Shown here: one piece after another, positions 16,345-24,382 of the stretch
Position numbering within the stretch: position 1 is the first letter of the stretch
Layout of the letters: every line of letters starts with the position of its first letter
NCBI RefSeq assembly: GCF_001486585.1
Contig: NZ_LN909046.1
Span: forward strand, 558,001-622,000
From: Paenibacillus senegalimassiliensis
GTDB lineage: Bacteria > Bacillota > Bacilli > Paenibacillales > Paenibacillaceae
Length of the DNA stretch: 64,000 bases
Direction of reading: 5' to 3'
The notes under the pieces: generated by a model
Told to the model about the DNA's origin: nothing
The model's database searches: none
Seen by the model: only the letters and a program-made list of their open reading frames with translations
Program-made: the position numbers and the translations under genes

Positions 16345-17598
16345 ATGAAATGGGAAGAGTTAAGCGGGGCGCAGCAAGCGGAGGTAGAGCGCCAACTCAA
16401 GGTGATCTCCCGAGGTGTTGTAGAGATCGTACCTGAGGATGAACTGAAGCAGAAGGTCATTAAATCGGTCGTCACCGGACAACCGTTGAAGGTTAAGCTT
16501 GGACTTGATCCATCGGCGCCCGATATCCATGTTGGACATACGGTTGTTATGCAGAAGCTGCGCCAGTTCCAGGAGTTGGGGCATCAAGTACAATTGATCA
16601 TTGGTGATTTTACAGGCCGAATCGGAGACCCTACGGGGAAGTCCGAGACCCGCAAGGAATTGACAGAAGAAGATGTGCAGCGCAATGCCGAGACCTATCG
16701 GCAGCAAATCTTCAAAATTCTTGATCCGGAGAAAACGCATGTTTATTTTAACTCGGAGTGGCTCGCGCCCATGACCTTCGCCGAGGTGGTCAAATTGTCT
16801 GCCAAGGTAACGGTAGCGCGTATGCTGGAACGCGACGATTTCACGAAGCGTTACACGAACAACTTGCCGATCAGCATCCATGAATTTTTCTACCCGCTGA
16901 TGCAGGGGATGGATTCAGTGGCACTGGAGAGCGATATTGAACTTGGAGGAACGGACCAGAAGTTTAATTTGCTAATGGGGCGGACCTTGCAGAAGGAATA
17001 CGGCAAAGAGACGCAGGTTGCCATCATGACGCCGATTATTGAAGGGCTGGACGGCGTTCAGAAGATGAGCAAGAGCTTGGGCAACTATATCGGCATCGAT
17101 GAGGAGCCTAATGAAATTTATGGTAAATCCATGTCAGTGCCCGATGAGTTAATGCTTAAATATTATGAACTGGTCACAGACCTTTCGAACGAAGAACTCA
17201 CGGCTTTGACTGAAAGAGTGAACTCGGGCGAGATTCATCCGCGCGATGCCAAGATGAAGCTGGCCTATACACTGGTACGGATGTACAACGGTCAAGAAGC
17301 GGCTGAAGCAGCGCAGGAACATTTTATCACCGTATTCCAGCAGCGGGCATTGCCTGAGGATATTGAGGATAAGGAAATCCCTGCATCTGAATTGGAGGAT
17401 GGCAAAATCCGCTTGATGAAGCTGTTGACTCTGATTGGCTTTGCTGCTTCTAACGGGGAGGCCAAACGCAGCATTCAACAAGGCGCGGTGAAGCTTAACG
17501 AAGAGAAGCTGACCGATCCGAATGCCGAACTTGAACTGGCTGGTGGGGAGATTATTCAGGTTGGTAAGCGTAAATTCGCCAGGCTCACGGTAAAATAA
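16345..17598 (+). CDS. tyrS: tyrosyl-tRNA synthetase, TyrZ type
   Basis: It charges tRNA(Tyr). The 417-residue sequence has the class I HVGH motif at residues 62-65 ([11 protein letters not shown]), the [17 protein letters not shown] segment, KMSKS at 240-244 and a C-terminal S4 RNA-binding domain ([18 protein letters not shown]). The KMSKS form and N-terminal pattern resemble B. subtilis TyrZ rather than TyrS, whose motif is KFGKT, although the position beside rpsD and the acs/acu genes is that of tyrS. ATG 16345 has GGAGGAAC 8 bases upstream. It is controlled by the T-box upstream. Confidence 0.95.
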   Translation: MKWEELSGAQQAEVERQLKVISRGVVEIVPEDELKQKVIKSVVTGQPLKVKLGLDPSAPDIHVGHTVVMQKLRQFQELGHQVQLIIGDFTGRIGDPTGKSETRKELTEEDVQRNAETYRQQIFKILDPEKTHVYFNSEWLAPMTFAEVVKLSAKVTVARMLERDDFTKRYTNNLPISIHEFFYPLMQGMDSVALESDIELGGTDQKFNLLMGRTLQKEYGKETQVAIMTPIIEGLDGVQKMSKSLGNYIGIDEEPNEIYGKSMSVPDELMLKYYELVTDLSNEELTALTERVNSGEIHPRDAKMKLAYTLVRMYNGQEAAEAAQEHFITVFQQRALPEDIEDKEIPASELEDGKIRLMKLLTLIGFAASNGEAKRSIQQGAVKLNEEKLTDPNAELELAGGEIIQVGKRKFARLTVK

Positions 17599-17605
17599 AC
17601 AAAAT

Positions 17606-17642
17606 AAACCGGCCCAAGTCGATGACGACTTGGGCCGGTTTT
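17606..17642. terminator. bidirectional terminator between tyrS and rpsD
   Basis: A 16-bp perfect stem AAACCGGCCCAAGTCG with a 4-base loop, flanked by A-rich and T-rich runs. It serves the convergent tyrS and rpsD genes. Confidence 0.9.
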
Positions 17643-17655
17643 GATGTGCTTAATT

Positions 17656-18255
17656 TTAGCGGTTGTAGAATTCGACGATTTGCTTCTCGTCGATGTCTTG
17701 GGACAACTCGGAACGTTCAGGCAAACGAATATATTTGCCTTCCAGGGAGGTGTCGTTAAATTCCAGGTAAGCTGGAAGATGCGAACGGTTCTCCATGGCA
17801 TCCTTCACCAAGGCAAGACCACGGCTTCTTTCGCGAAGGCTGATAACGTCGCCAAGGCTAACACGGTAAGAAGCGATGTCGACTTTCTTGCCGTTAACGG
17901 TTACGTGACCATGAGCTACGAGCTGACGAGCGCCAGCGCGGGAGTTCGCGAAGCCAAGACGGTAAACCAGGTTGTCCAGACGGCTTTCAAGCAAGAACAT
18001 GAAAGTTTCGCCCGCGATACCAGGCATGCTTTGAGCTTTTTCGAACAAAGTACGGAATTGTTTTTCACCCAAGCCGTACATATGACGCAATTTTTGCTTC
18101 TCAAGCAATTGTGCACCATAGTTGCTGATTTTTCTGCGTTGGTTAGCGCCATGTTGCCCCGGAGGGAAAGGACGCTTCAAATCTTTGCCTGTTCCGCTCA
18201 AGGAAATGCCAAGGCGGCGGCTGAGTTTAAATTTAGGACCAGTGTAACGTGCCAT
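17656..18255 (-). CDS. rpsD: 30S ribosomal protein S4
   Basis: A primary 16S rRNA-binding protein that nucleates 30S assembly. The 199-residue product begins [16 protein letters not shown] and contains PPGQHG, the S4 domain ([32 protein letters not shown]) and the late VEFYNR end. The N-terminal part has no zinc cysteines, the usual form in Bacillales. ATG 18253-18255 follows AAAGGAG at a long 12-base spacing. It is a single-gene unit with a long structured leader, as for B. subtilis rpsD, which is autoregulated by S4. Confidence 0.97.
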   Translation of the reverse strand: MARYTGPKFKLSRRLGISLSGTGKDLKRPFPPGQHGANQRRKISNYGAQLLEKQKLRHMYGLGEKQFRTLFEKAQSMPGIAGETFMFLLESRLDNLVYRLGFANSRAGARQLVAHGHVTVNGKKVDIASYRVSLGDVISLRERSRGLALVKDAMENRSHLPAYLEFNDTSLEGKYIRLPERSELSQDIDEKQIVEFYNR

Positions 18256-18452
18256 TGTATAGGTAGACTCCTTTATAATTATATTTCGTGTAGGGTTCTA
18301 CTTGCGCGGGTATTGTTTCGTCGAACGTAAGGATAGATGAATACGTTCTCTGATAAGAAAGTTCAGCCGCTGTCTTATCAGCAACAAAACACCGAGAGGG
18401 TGCTCGCATGCGTTACGCCCTAAGCAAAGACTCTATCCAGTCTTTTTCAACA
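18256..18452 (-). promoter_or_regulatory. structured rpsD leader, candidate S4 autoregulatory RNA
   Basis: About 195 bases of untranslated leader with three clear hairpins: CACC/GGTG at 18390-18402, CTGATAAGA/TCTTATCAG at 18350-18381 and GAACGT/ACGTTC at 18323-18348. In Firmicutes, S4 represses its own message through a pseudoknotted leader. Position and folding potential fit that, but I could not verify the consensus by eye. Confidence 0.45.
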
Positions 18453-18458
18453 ATATAT

Positions 18459-18486
18459 ATTATACGATTTAATCAATGAAAGTCAA
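18459..18486 (-). promoter_or_regulatory. strong promoter of rpsD
   Basis: On the minus strand TTGACT (18481-18486) and a perfect TATAAT (18459-18464) are separated by 16 bases, giving the roughly 195-base leader. Confidence 0.75.
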
Positions 18487-18540
18487 CTAGGTGTTTTTGT
18501 ATGAAATTGCTACTTTTTGTCGATAGGTCTTTTGTCCTAA

Positions 18541-18577
18541 AAATATAGTTCCAAACGTGGGAAATATAGTGCAAAAC
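18541..18577 (+). repeat. tandem 16-bp direct repeat upstream of the GGDEF gene
   Basis: AAATATAGTTCCAAAC (18541-18556) and AAATATAGTGCAAAAC (18562-18577) match at 14 of 16 positions with a 21-bp period, two helical turns. They lie 140-175 bases before the diguanylate cyclase start and may be a regulator-binding site. The remaining bases between 18487 and 18716 show nothing else I can name. Confidence 0.4.
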
Positions 18578-18716
18578 CTTTGTGGAGATAGTAAAATAAA
18601 TGTATTGATCAAGAACGGATCACAAGGGATAGAAACGGACAAGCTGATGGCGCAAAATATAAAGCTTTGTAAAGGAGCTCTTTTTTTATGGCCAATCGAT
18701 CAGGAGGCAACCAACG

Positions 18717-20681
18717 ATGAATTCTAATCATGCTTCTTTTCTGCCGCAGCTTGAAGAAGGTACCAATTACACAGACTGGTTGCGGCAACTAGACATTACT
18801 ACTTATGATTATCCTTACATTGATTCTATTTTAATGGATGCTTATGGTCATTGGCGTAAGCTGGTCCCTGATCTGCCCGGATTGGGCGAGGCGAGCTTTA
18901 TGGTTACGGATTACCTTGGAACGGCGCTGGTGGCTGATCCGGATATTCCGCTCACTGCCGCTGGCAATCTTGACGAGCCTGGCCCTATGGCCGACATCAT
19001 TATAGCTGCCATTGATGAGAAGAAATCCATTACCAGGGAAGAAGCGGGAAGCGTTTATGCTGCTGTACCGCTGTTTACGCGATTGCATGGCGAGATGTTC
19101 GCCATATTCGGCTGCCGTCTGACAGGTTATGATGCTGCAGGCGCCGATTTATTCATGAAGATGGCAGCGGAACTCCTGCGTACTTGCTTCTATCAATCTT
19201 TTGAAGCGCTCCTGGTCTCCGATCTGCTGCAGGCCCAGCAGAGGGCCAAGCGGGAGGAACAGCGTCGTTCCAAGCTATCCTCCGTTGTACAGAAGCTGCA
19301 TGACAAGATCGACGTGGATTCCGTACTGACGGAATTGTTTGAACGGTTGTCCGGGATGTATCCGGCGGCCAAGCTGGAATTACTGATGTCCCAGGATCAT
19401 CTTAGCCGTGATCCCAGAATTAAGTCTTTACTGCTCTACGAGCAAGGCGACGATCTTTGCGTACAGGCATTCATGGAAGGAAGCATGCAACTTCGACGAC
19501 TGCATGGCGAGCATGAGGGCGAGAAGGCGGGCTTGGAGATAGCCGTTCCGCTAAGTGGGAAGCAAGGCAGCTACGGAGTGTTTCATCTATCGATCGAGCA
19601 GGATTTGATTGATGAAATTGATTTGCAGCTTATTGGCATGTTGGCCGACACAGCGGGTACGGCCTTCGAGAATGCCAGGTTGTACGAGCAATCCAATCTG
19701 CTCATCGATGAACTGCGGTTGATTAACGAATTGACCAAGCGGCTGAATCAAAGTCTTCAAATAGACGATGTATTTCAGTTTGCTATGGAAGAATTATTGT
19801 CTATCTTTAAGGCGGAATATTGTTGTATCTCCCAGTTGAACCGGGAGCATGGTACTTTTGAAATCGTGTCCAGCAATGTGCCGGGGCTAGCGAACGAGCA
19901 ATTCCCGAGTGATTATGGCTTCAGCGGTCAGCTTTATGCTACGAATGAACCTATTATTCTATCTGACTATCGCGCTTATGGCAGCAAGATTAACTCGCGC
20001 TTTATGGAGGAGACGGAGTCACGTTCACTAATCACAGCACCGGTTATCGTTCGTGGTGAGGCAATCGGGGGAATTATGCTAGCCCATCGCCAACCCCGTT
20101 TCTTCTCATACGATAATTACAAGCTTCTGCAGGCTCTGTCCTCTCATATTGGCTTGGCTGTGGCTAATGCTTTGCTGCATGCAGAAGTGCGGAGGATGGC
20201 TAACCGGGATATGCTCACCGGATTGTATGCCCGCCATTACGTAGATGATGCTATTCAGGAGTTCCAGAAGAAGGACAGCAACGGTTCGCTGATTATTGTG
20301 GATATTGATCAGTTCAAGCAGGTGAACGATACCTTCGGACATCAGGTGGGCGATAAGATACTCAAGCAAGTATGTCATATCGTGAAGGGAACCATCCGCA
20401 AGACGGATATTGCGGCTCGTTGGGGGGGCGAGGAATTGGCGGTATACTTGCCGGGAGCCACGGCCAGCAGCGCGTACCAAATCGCGGAGACGGTCCGTCT
20501 GCGGGTGTCGATGGAAACGGAGCCCAAGGTAACCGTGTCCTGCGGAATTGCGGAATGGCAACGGGGTAAAGACAAGCCGGGGGTGGAATCTTTGTTCTAC
20601 CAAGCGGATATGGCCTTGTATCGTGCCAAGAACAGCGGACGCAATCAGACGCATACAGCTACCGGAGAACAGGACTCATAG
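18717..20681 (+). CDS. GAF-GGDEF diguanylate cyclase (YtrP-like)
   Basis: A soluble 654-residue protein with no membrane segment. The N-terminal half appears to hold two GAF-like sensor regions (about 20-160 and 190-330), then a clear GAF domain at about 335-485. The GGDEF domain at about 495-645 has the metal-binding IVDIDQFKQVNDTFGH, the signature GGEEL at 570-574 (last residue Leu instead of Phe) and an inhibitory-site RKTD at 561-564, exactly five residues upstream. It should make cyclic di-GMP with product feedback. ATG 18717 has AGGAGG 9 bases upstream. The place next to rpsD matches B. subtilis ytrP. Confidence 0.9.
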   Translation: MNSNHASFLPQLEEGTNYTDWLRQLDITTYDYPYIDSILMDAYGHWRKLVPDLPGLGEASFMVTDYLGTALVADPDIPLTAAGNLDEPGPMADIIIAAIDEKKSITREEAGSVYAAVPLFTRLHGEMFAIFGCRLTGYDAAGADLFMKMAAELLRTCFYQSFEALLVSDLLQAQQRAKREEQRRSKLSSVVQKLHDKIDVDSVLTELFERLSGMYPAAKLELLMSQDHLSRDPRIKSLLLYEQGDDLCVQAFMEGSMQLRRLHGEHEGEKAGLEIAVPLSGKQGSYGVFHLSIEQDLIDEIDLQLIGMLADTAGTAFENARLYEQSNLLIDELRLINELTKRLNQSLQIDDVFQFAMEELLSIFKAEYCCISQLNREHGTFEIVSSNVPGLANEQFPSDYGFSGQLYATNEPIILSDYRAYGSKINSRFMEETESRSLITAPVIVRGEAIGGIMLAHRQPRFFSYDNYKLLQALSSHIGLAVANALLHAEVRRMANRDMLTGLYARHYVDDAIQEFQKKDSNGSLIIVDIDQFKQVNDTFGHQVGDKILKQVCHIVKGTIRKTDIAARWGGEELAVYLPGATASSAYQIAETVRLRVSMETEPKVTVSCGIAEWQRGKDKPGVESLFYQADMALYRAKNSGRNQTHTATGEQDS

Positions 20682-20698
20682 TCACGATCCTAAAGATA

Positions 20699-20742
20699 AG
20701 CATTCTGCGTGTGGAACAAATCTACCGCAGAATGCTTTTTTT
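20699..20742 (+). terminator. terminator after the GGDEF gene
   Basis: AGCATTCTGCG/CGCAGAATGCT, an 11-bp perfect stem with a 16-base loop, followed by TTTTTTT. Confidence 0.85.
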
Positions 20743-20827
20743 GCGTGCCAGTTACGCATAGATTTAAGAGTGGGGTGGGAGGATACAGCTAAATTGGCAA
20801 ATAAATCGGATAAGGAGTGCTTGCAGG

Positions 20828-21685
20828 ATGGAACTGCTACGGATAAGTAAGGCTGGACGAACCGCTGCCTGCGGGCTGCTACTTCTGCTTCTGCTGTCCT
20901 CCTGCAGCCCTCTGGAAAAGACGCCGGAGCAGTGGTTCGATTTTACCTGGTCGGGGTTAGCAGGCTGCGATGAGCTTACATTTAACGGCTTGGCTGTCTT
21001 AGATCGGGGGAACCAAACTGGTCAAGGGGAGAGTTTGCGCTATACGGGAGAGCTGCGTGCACACAGGGAGCTGCATATGAGCGCTCAGCCTGCTGTTAAC
21101 GCTGCTTTGCTGCCTGGCAACTCGTTGCGTGCGGCCGGGCTGACCGGGGACTCGGGCTGGAGCGCCAAGCTCTATTTGGCAGACGGGATATGGCAGACTG
21201 CCGTACCCCTGGAGGAGGATGCCCTCCGGCAAGGTGTCGCTAGATTGAATCCTTTGGATCAGCTTGAGGAGATCAGGCAAACCTCTCACAAGCACATTAC
21301 TACAGAAAGCGGCGCCGCGCGGGGAACGATGGTGCTAAGAATTGAGATTGATCCGGATGAAGCCAGCCTTCGCTTGAAGGAACGTTTGTTGTCTGAGATG
21401 CATCAGCTTGGCGAGGACTGGAAGGAACGACTGATTGATGTACCTCCTGACCAGCAGGAGGCGCTGCAAAACGAGCTATTACTTGTCTGGACAGCCGGAA
21501 ATGAACAATTGCAACACATGCTTGGGCAGATGAAGGCGGAGCCGGTATACCACTTGACCATCGATCGTAGGTCGGGACTTCCAGCCAGGTTGACTTCGGA
21601 GACTGTGGTCACCTACCTCTCTGCGGAGGGGAAGGAGCAACAAGAAGTGCTACGTATTGATAATCAATTCAAAAGCTATAAATAG
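20828..21685 (+). CDS. putative lipoprotein of unknown function
   Basis: A 285-residue protein with a lipoprotein signal: a basic N-terminus, a Leu-rich stretch (residues 16-23) and the lipobox LSSC with lipidated Cys26. The mature part is acidic and rich in Gln/Glu, with no enzyme motif I recognise. The segment YHLTIDRRSGLPARLTSETVVTY resembles the substrate-release strand pairs of LolA/outer-surface carrier-like lipoproteins, but this is only a hint. ATG 20828 has only a weak ribosome binding site (AAGGAGTGC, 9 bases upstream). It stands between two single-gene units; the preceding terminator separates it from the cyclase. Confidence 0.7.
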   Translation: MELLRISKAGRTAACGLLLLLLLSSCSPLEKTPEQWFDFTWSGLAGCDELTFNGLAVLDRGNQTGQGESLRYTGELRAHRELHMSAQPAVNAALLPGNSLRAAGLTGDSGWSAKLYLADGIWQTAVPLEEDALRQGVARLNPLDQLEEIRQTSHKHITTESGAARGTMVLRIEIDPDEASLRLKERLLSEMHQLGEDWKERLIDVPPDQQEALQNELLLVWTAGNEQLQHMLGQMKAEPVYHLTIDRRSGLPARLTSETVVTYLSAEGKEQQEVLRIDNQFKSYK

Positions 21686-21831
21686 AACTGTGGCCTGTTA
21701 AGCGTAGGCTGACGCTAGGCTCCATTTCGTGCTACAATATAAGAAGAATTAACCAATGGTTAACGAGCGGGAAGTCTTCAAGGAGCTATTCCCTGACAGG
21801 TTCCCGTTACATAATGAGGAGAGTGAGTCAG

Positions 21832-22947
21832 ATGCGTGATCCAAGAATTCAAAAACTGGCGGAAAACCTCGTAGGGTACTCCGTAAGCGTTCAGCCTGGC
21901 GAGAACGTGCTGGTCGAAATGATTGGCGATGAACGAGATTTGCTGAAAGCAGTTGTGGAAGAAATAGGGAAGAAGGGCGGAAACGCCTTTGTAGAAATTA
22001 CTGATCGTACGGTGCAGCGCGCACAACTGAAATATGCAACAGCCGAAGGGATCAAGGCATGGGCCGAATATGATCTGAAGCGGATGCAAATGATGGATTG
22101 CTATATTGGTATTCGTGCGGGTGCCAATGTCAATGATTTATCAGACGTAGCTGAAGACAAAATGAAATTGTACAACTCGCTTTATTCTCATCCCGTGCAC
22201 AGTGAACAACGGGTGAAACGGACGAAATGGGTGGTGCTGCGTTATCCTAATGCTAGCATGGCACAATTGGCCAATACGAGCACGGAAGCCTTCGAGGATT
22301 TCTATTTTGACGTATGCAACCTGGATTATGCCAAAATGGACCGGGCACAGGATGCCTTGGCTGAACTGATGAGCAGAACGGATAAAGTACGTATTGTTTC
22401 GCCAGGTACGGACCTGTCGTTCTCGATCAAAGATATCGGTGCAATCAAATGCTCCGGTCAGAAGAATATCCCGGATGGAGAAGTATACAGCGCTCCCGTT
22501 CGTGACTCCGTAAACGGTACAATCAGCTACAATGCGGCCACATTGTACAACGGCATTACGTTCGAGAACATCAAGTTCCGCTTCGAGAATGGTAAAATTG
22601 TTGAGGCGACCAGCAATGATACGAAGCGAATGAATGATATTCTGGATTCTGATGAAGGGGCAAGATATGTCGGTGAATTTGCCATCGGCTTCAATCCGTA
22701 CATTCTCCATCCGATGAAGGATATTTTGTTCGACGAGAAGATTGCGGGTAGCCTGCATTTTACACCGGGTCAAGCTTATGAAGAGGCCGATAATGGCAAC
22801 CGTTCCTCAATCCACTGGGATTTGGTACTAATTCAACGTTCGGATTACGGCGGTGGAGAAATTTATTTCGACGACGTTTTAATCCGCAAGGACGGTATTT
22901 TTGTAATACCTGAACTGTCCGCTTTAAATCCTGAGAACTTGAAATAA
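21832..22947 (+). CDS. M29-family metal aminopeptidase (AmpS/thermophilic type)
   Basis: A cytoplasmic dinuclear-metal exo-aminopeptidase with broad substrate range, 371 residues, the family's size. Family features are the N-terminal VGYSVSVQPGENVLVE, the metal ligands in FEDFYFDVCNLDYAKM and FAIGFNPYI, the ENGKIVEA strand, and the C-terminal SIHWDLVLIQRSDYGGGEIYFDDVLIRKDG. I chose ATG 21832 with GAGGAGAGTG just upstream; the frame also offers 21814. It is a monocistronic gene with no visible terminator before the HPr-like gene, 82 bases downstream. Confidence 0.92.
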   Translation: MRDPRIQKLAENLVGYSVSVQPGENVLVEMIGDERDLLKAVVEEIGKKGGNAFVEITDRTVQRAQLKYATAEGIKAWAEYDLKRMQMMDCYIGIRAGANVNDLSDVAEDKMKLYNSLYSHPVHSEQRVKRTKWVVLRYPNASMAQLANTSTEAFEDFYFDVCNLDYAKMDRAQDALAELMSRTDKVRIVSPGTDLSFSIKDIGAIKCSGQKNIPDGEVYSAPVRDSVNGTISYNAATLYNGITFENIKFRFENGKIVEATSNDTKRMNDILDSDEGARYVGEFAIGFNPYILHPMKDILFDEKIAGSLHFTPGQAYEEADNGNRSSIHWDLVLIQRSDYGGGEIYFDDVLIRKDGIFVIPELSALNPENLK

Positions 22948-23029
22948 AGAGAAATACCCTTGCTAGGAAAGCGGATTCAATGTATGATGAAGGTATGTTA
23001 TTTCCAAAGTTGATCACGGAGGGATCCAT

Positions 23030-23275
23030 ATGGCTACGAATAATGAAGCAGTAGTAGAAATTGCCCAAATCGCGGGTAAATTTACTTCTTCCATTGTGCT
23101 TCAGGCAGACAATAAGTACATCGATGTAAAGAGTATTCTTGGTCTCTTCACTACGCTTGTGAACACCAAGAGTTATGAGCTTCACGTCCATGGACCGGAT
23201 GCAGACGAAGCTAAGAAAGCTGTAACCGAAGCCTTTGCCAAGCATGGGCTGGATGTCAAAGTTGTTGCAGAATAG
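23030..23275 (+). CDS. HPr-like protein lacking the phosphocarrier histidine
   Basis: An 81-residue protein that aligns with HPr/Crh from the first helix onward: VVEIAQIAGKFTSSIVLQADNK, DVKSILGLFTTL, ADEAKKAVTEAFAKHGL. The first strand and the TGIHARPA loop with His15 are missing, and the frame upstream of ATG 23030 meets a stop at 22988 without encoding them. The site is not misannotated: GGAGGG lies 6 bases before the ATG. Ser35 in KSILG corresponds to Ser46, the HPr kinase target. It therefore cannot carry PTS phosphate but could act like Crh as a CcpA corepressor; that is inference. Confidence 0.85.
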   Translation: MATNNEAVVEIAQIAGKFTSSIVLQADNKYIDVKSILGLFTTLVNTKSYELHVHGPDADEAKKAVTEAFAKHGLDVKVVAE

Positions 23276-23285
23276 AAAATGAAGA

Positions 23286-23315
23286 AAACACTCCCGCATT
23301 GCGGGGGTGTTTTTT
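23286..23315 (+). terminator. terminator after the HPr-like gene
   Basis: AAACACTCCCGC/GCGGGGGTGTTT with a 3-base loop and TTTTTT, ten bases after the stop codon. Confidence 0.85.
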
Positions 23316-23454
23316 AATGCTCTTCTCACACTGCAGATCAGCCGAGTGGGTACAAGGTTAATTTGCACAGGTTCTTGTATTGGCCCTCGATTTCGTCTAA
23401 TATTAGGATAGAACAGAGGTGTGACGATTTTTGGACATAGGGGGGGGAAGAGGC

Positions 23455-23742
23455 ATGACTTCATCTGAGTTGCAGGAGCAACTGAACCAGAAAGCACTTA
23501 ATCTTCTGAAAGAAGATGCAGATAAAATAGAGAAGCTGATTGAAGTACAGATGGAGAACTTGGCTACACGTTACTGTCCTCTCTATGAGGAAGTGCTGGA
23601 TACCCAGATGTATGGATTCTCCAGGCAAGTGGATTACGCGACTCGCGTTGGACTTATTGAAGAACTGGCAGGCAAACAAATTCTTAGCAGACTTGAACGG
23701 AATCTGGCCTCACTATATGAAGCCATGAACAATAAACAGTGA
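23455..23742 (+). CDS. ylaN: YlaN family protein
   Basis: A 95-residue helical protein that matches B. subtilis YlaN over its length: KALNLLKEDADKIEKLI, QMENLATRYCPLYEEVLDTQM, FSRQVDYATRVGL and LERNLASLYEA. YlaN is small, cytoplasmic and conserved in Bacillales; work in Staphylococcus links it to iron and Fur function. I chose ATG 23455, preceded by GGGGGGAAGAGG. In B. subtilis ylaN is next to ftsW; here ftsW is also nearby, but on the opposite strand and with an Asp23-family gene between them. Confidence 0.92.
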   Translation: MTSSELQEQLNQKALNLLKEDADKIEKLIEVQMENLATRYCPLYEEVLDTQMYGFSRQVDYATRVGLIEELAGKQILSRLERNLASLYEAMNNKQ

Positions 23743-23764
23743 ACCGGTTTGTCTTCAAATAGTG

Positions 23765-23805
23765 CAAGCGTATACTCCGTTGTTACAAGGGGAATACGCT
23801 TGTTT
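23765..23805 (+). terminator. terminator after ylaN
   Basis: CAAGCGTATACTCC pairs with GGGGAATACGCTTG (two mismatches) around a 10-base loop, then TTTC. The T-run is short. Confidence 0.55.
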
Positions 23806-23892
23806 CATCATACATAGGCCAGAGGCATGTCATTTGCTTTAAATGGGCTTACGCTTTACAATGAAATTAATGAGGTTGAAGGAGGAATAACC

Positions 23893-24255
23893 ATGACCGA
23901 GCAACTGCAATTAGATAGTGGAATGATTCGCATTTCAGACGATGTCGTGGCGAAGATTGCCGGGATGGCCGCGCTGGAGACACCGGGAATTGCTGCGATG
24001 TCCGGTGGACTGTCTGAGGGCTGGGCCAAACGGTTAAGCGGTAAGAATGTGCAAAAGGGCGTTACGGTGGAAGTCGGTCAGTTGGAGGCGGCGATTGATT
24101 TGCGCATCATCGTGTTGTATGGAACGCCGATCCATGAGGTTTCCCGGATGCTCCAGCAAAATGTACGTGAAGCGGTCGAGAGCATGACAGGACTGAAAAT
24201 CGTAGAAGTGAACGTTAAAGTTGAGGGCGTTGCGTTTAAAGACGATGAGCTCTAG
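23893..24255 (+). CDS. Asp23/Gls24 family protein
   Basis: A 120-residue protein of the Asp23 (alkaline shock) family, related to B. subtilis YloU and YqhY. Typical features are GMIRISDDVVAKIAGMAALETPGIAAMSGG, the GVTVEVGQLEAAIDLRIIVLYGTPIHEVSR core and the NVREAVESMTGLKIVEVNVKVEGVAF end. These proteins are cytosolic or membrane-adjacent and linked to envelope stress or lipid metabolism. ATG 23893 has GGAGGAATAACC. It may be functionally relevant that the usual yloU next to yloV is decayed in this genome (61019-61345). Confidence 0.9.
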   Translation: MTEQLQLDSGMIRISDDVVAKIAGMAALETPGIAAMSGGLSEGWAKRLSGKNVQKGVTVEVGQLEAAIDLRIIVLYGTPIHEVSRMLQQNVREAVESMTGLKIVEVNVKVEGVAFKDDEL

Positions 24256-24336
24256 TAGTAGCCTGAAGGCTGCGCTGTGATACAAGGTTTGCTTTCGGCC
24301 TCAAATAAGTTAAGTTGAATAATCGATGAACAAAAC

Positions 24337-24366
24337 AAAGACTACGGAGCGTGCTCCGTAGTCTTT
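24337..24366. terminator. bidirectional terminator between the Asp23 gene and ftsW
   Basis: A 14-bp perfect stem AAAGACTACGGAGC with a 2-base loop, A-run before and TTTT after. It serves both convergent genes. Confidence 0.85.
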
Positions 24367-24382
24367 TGGTTATCATCACAAT

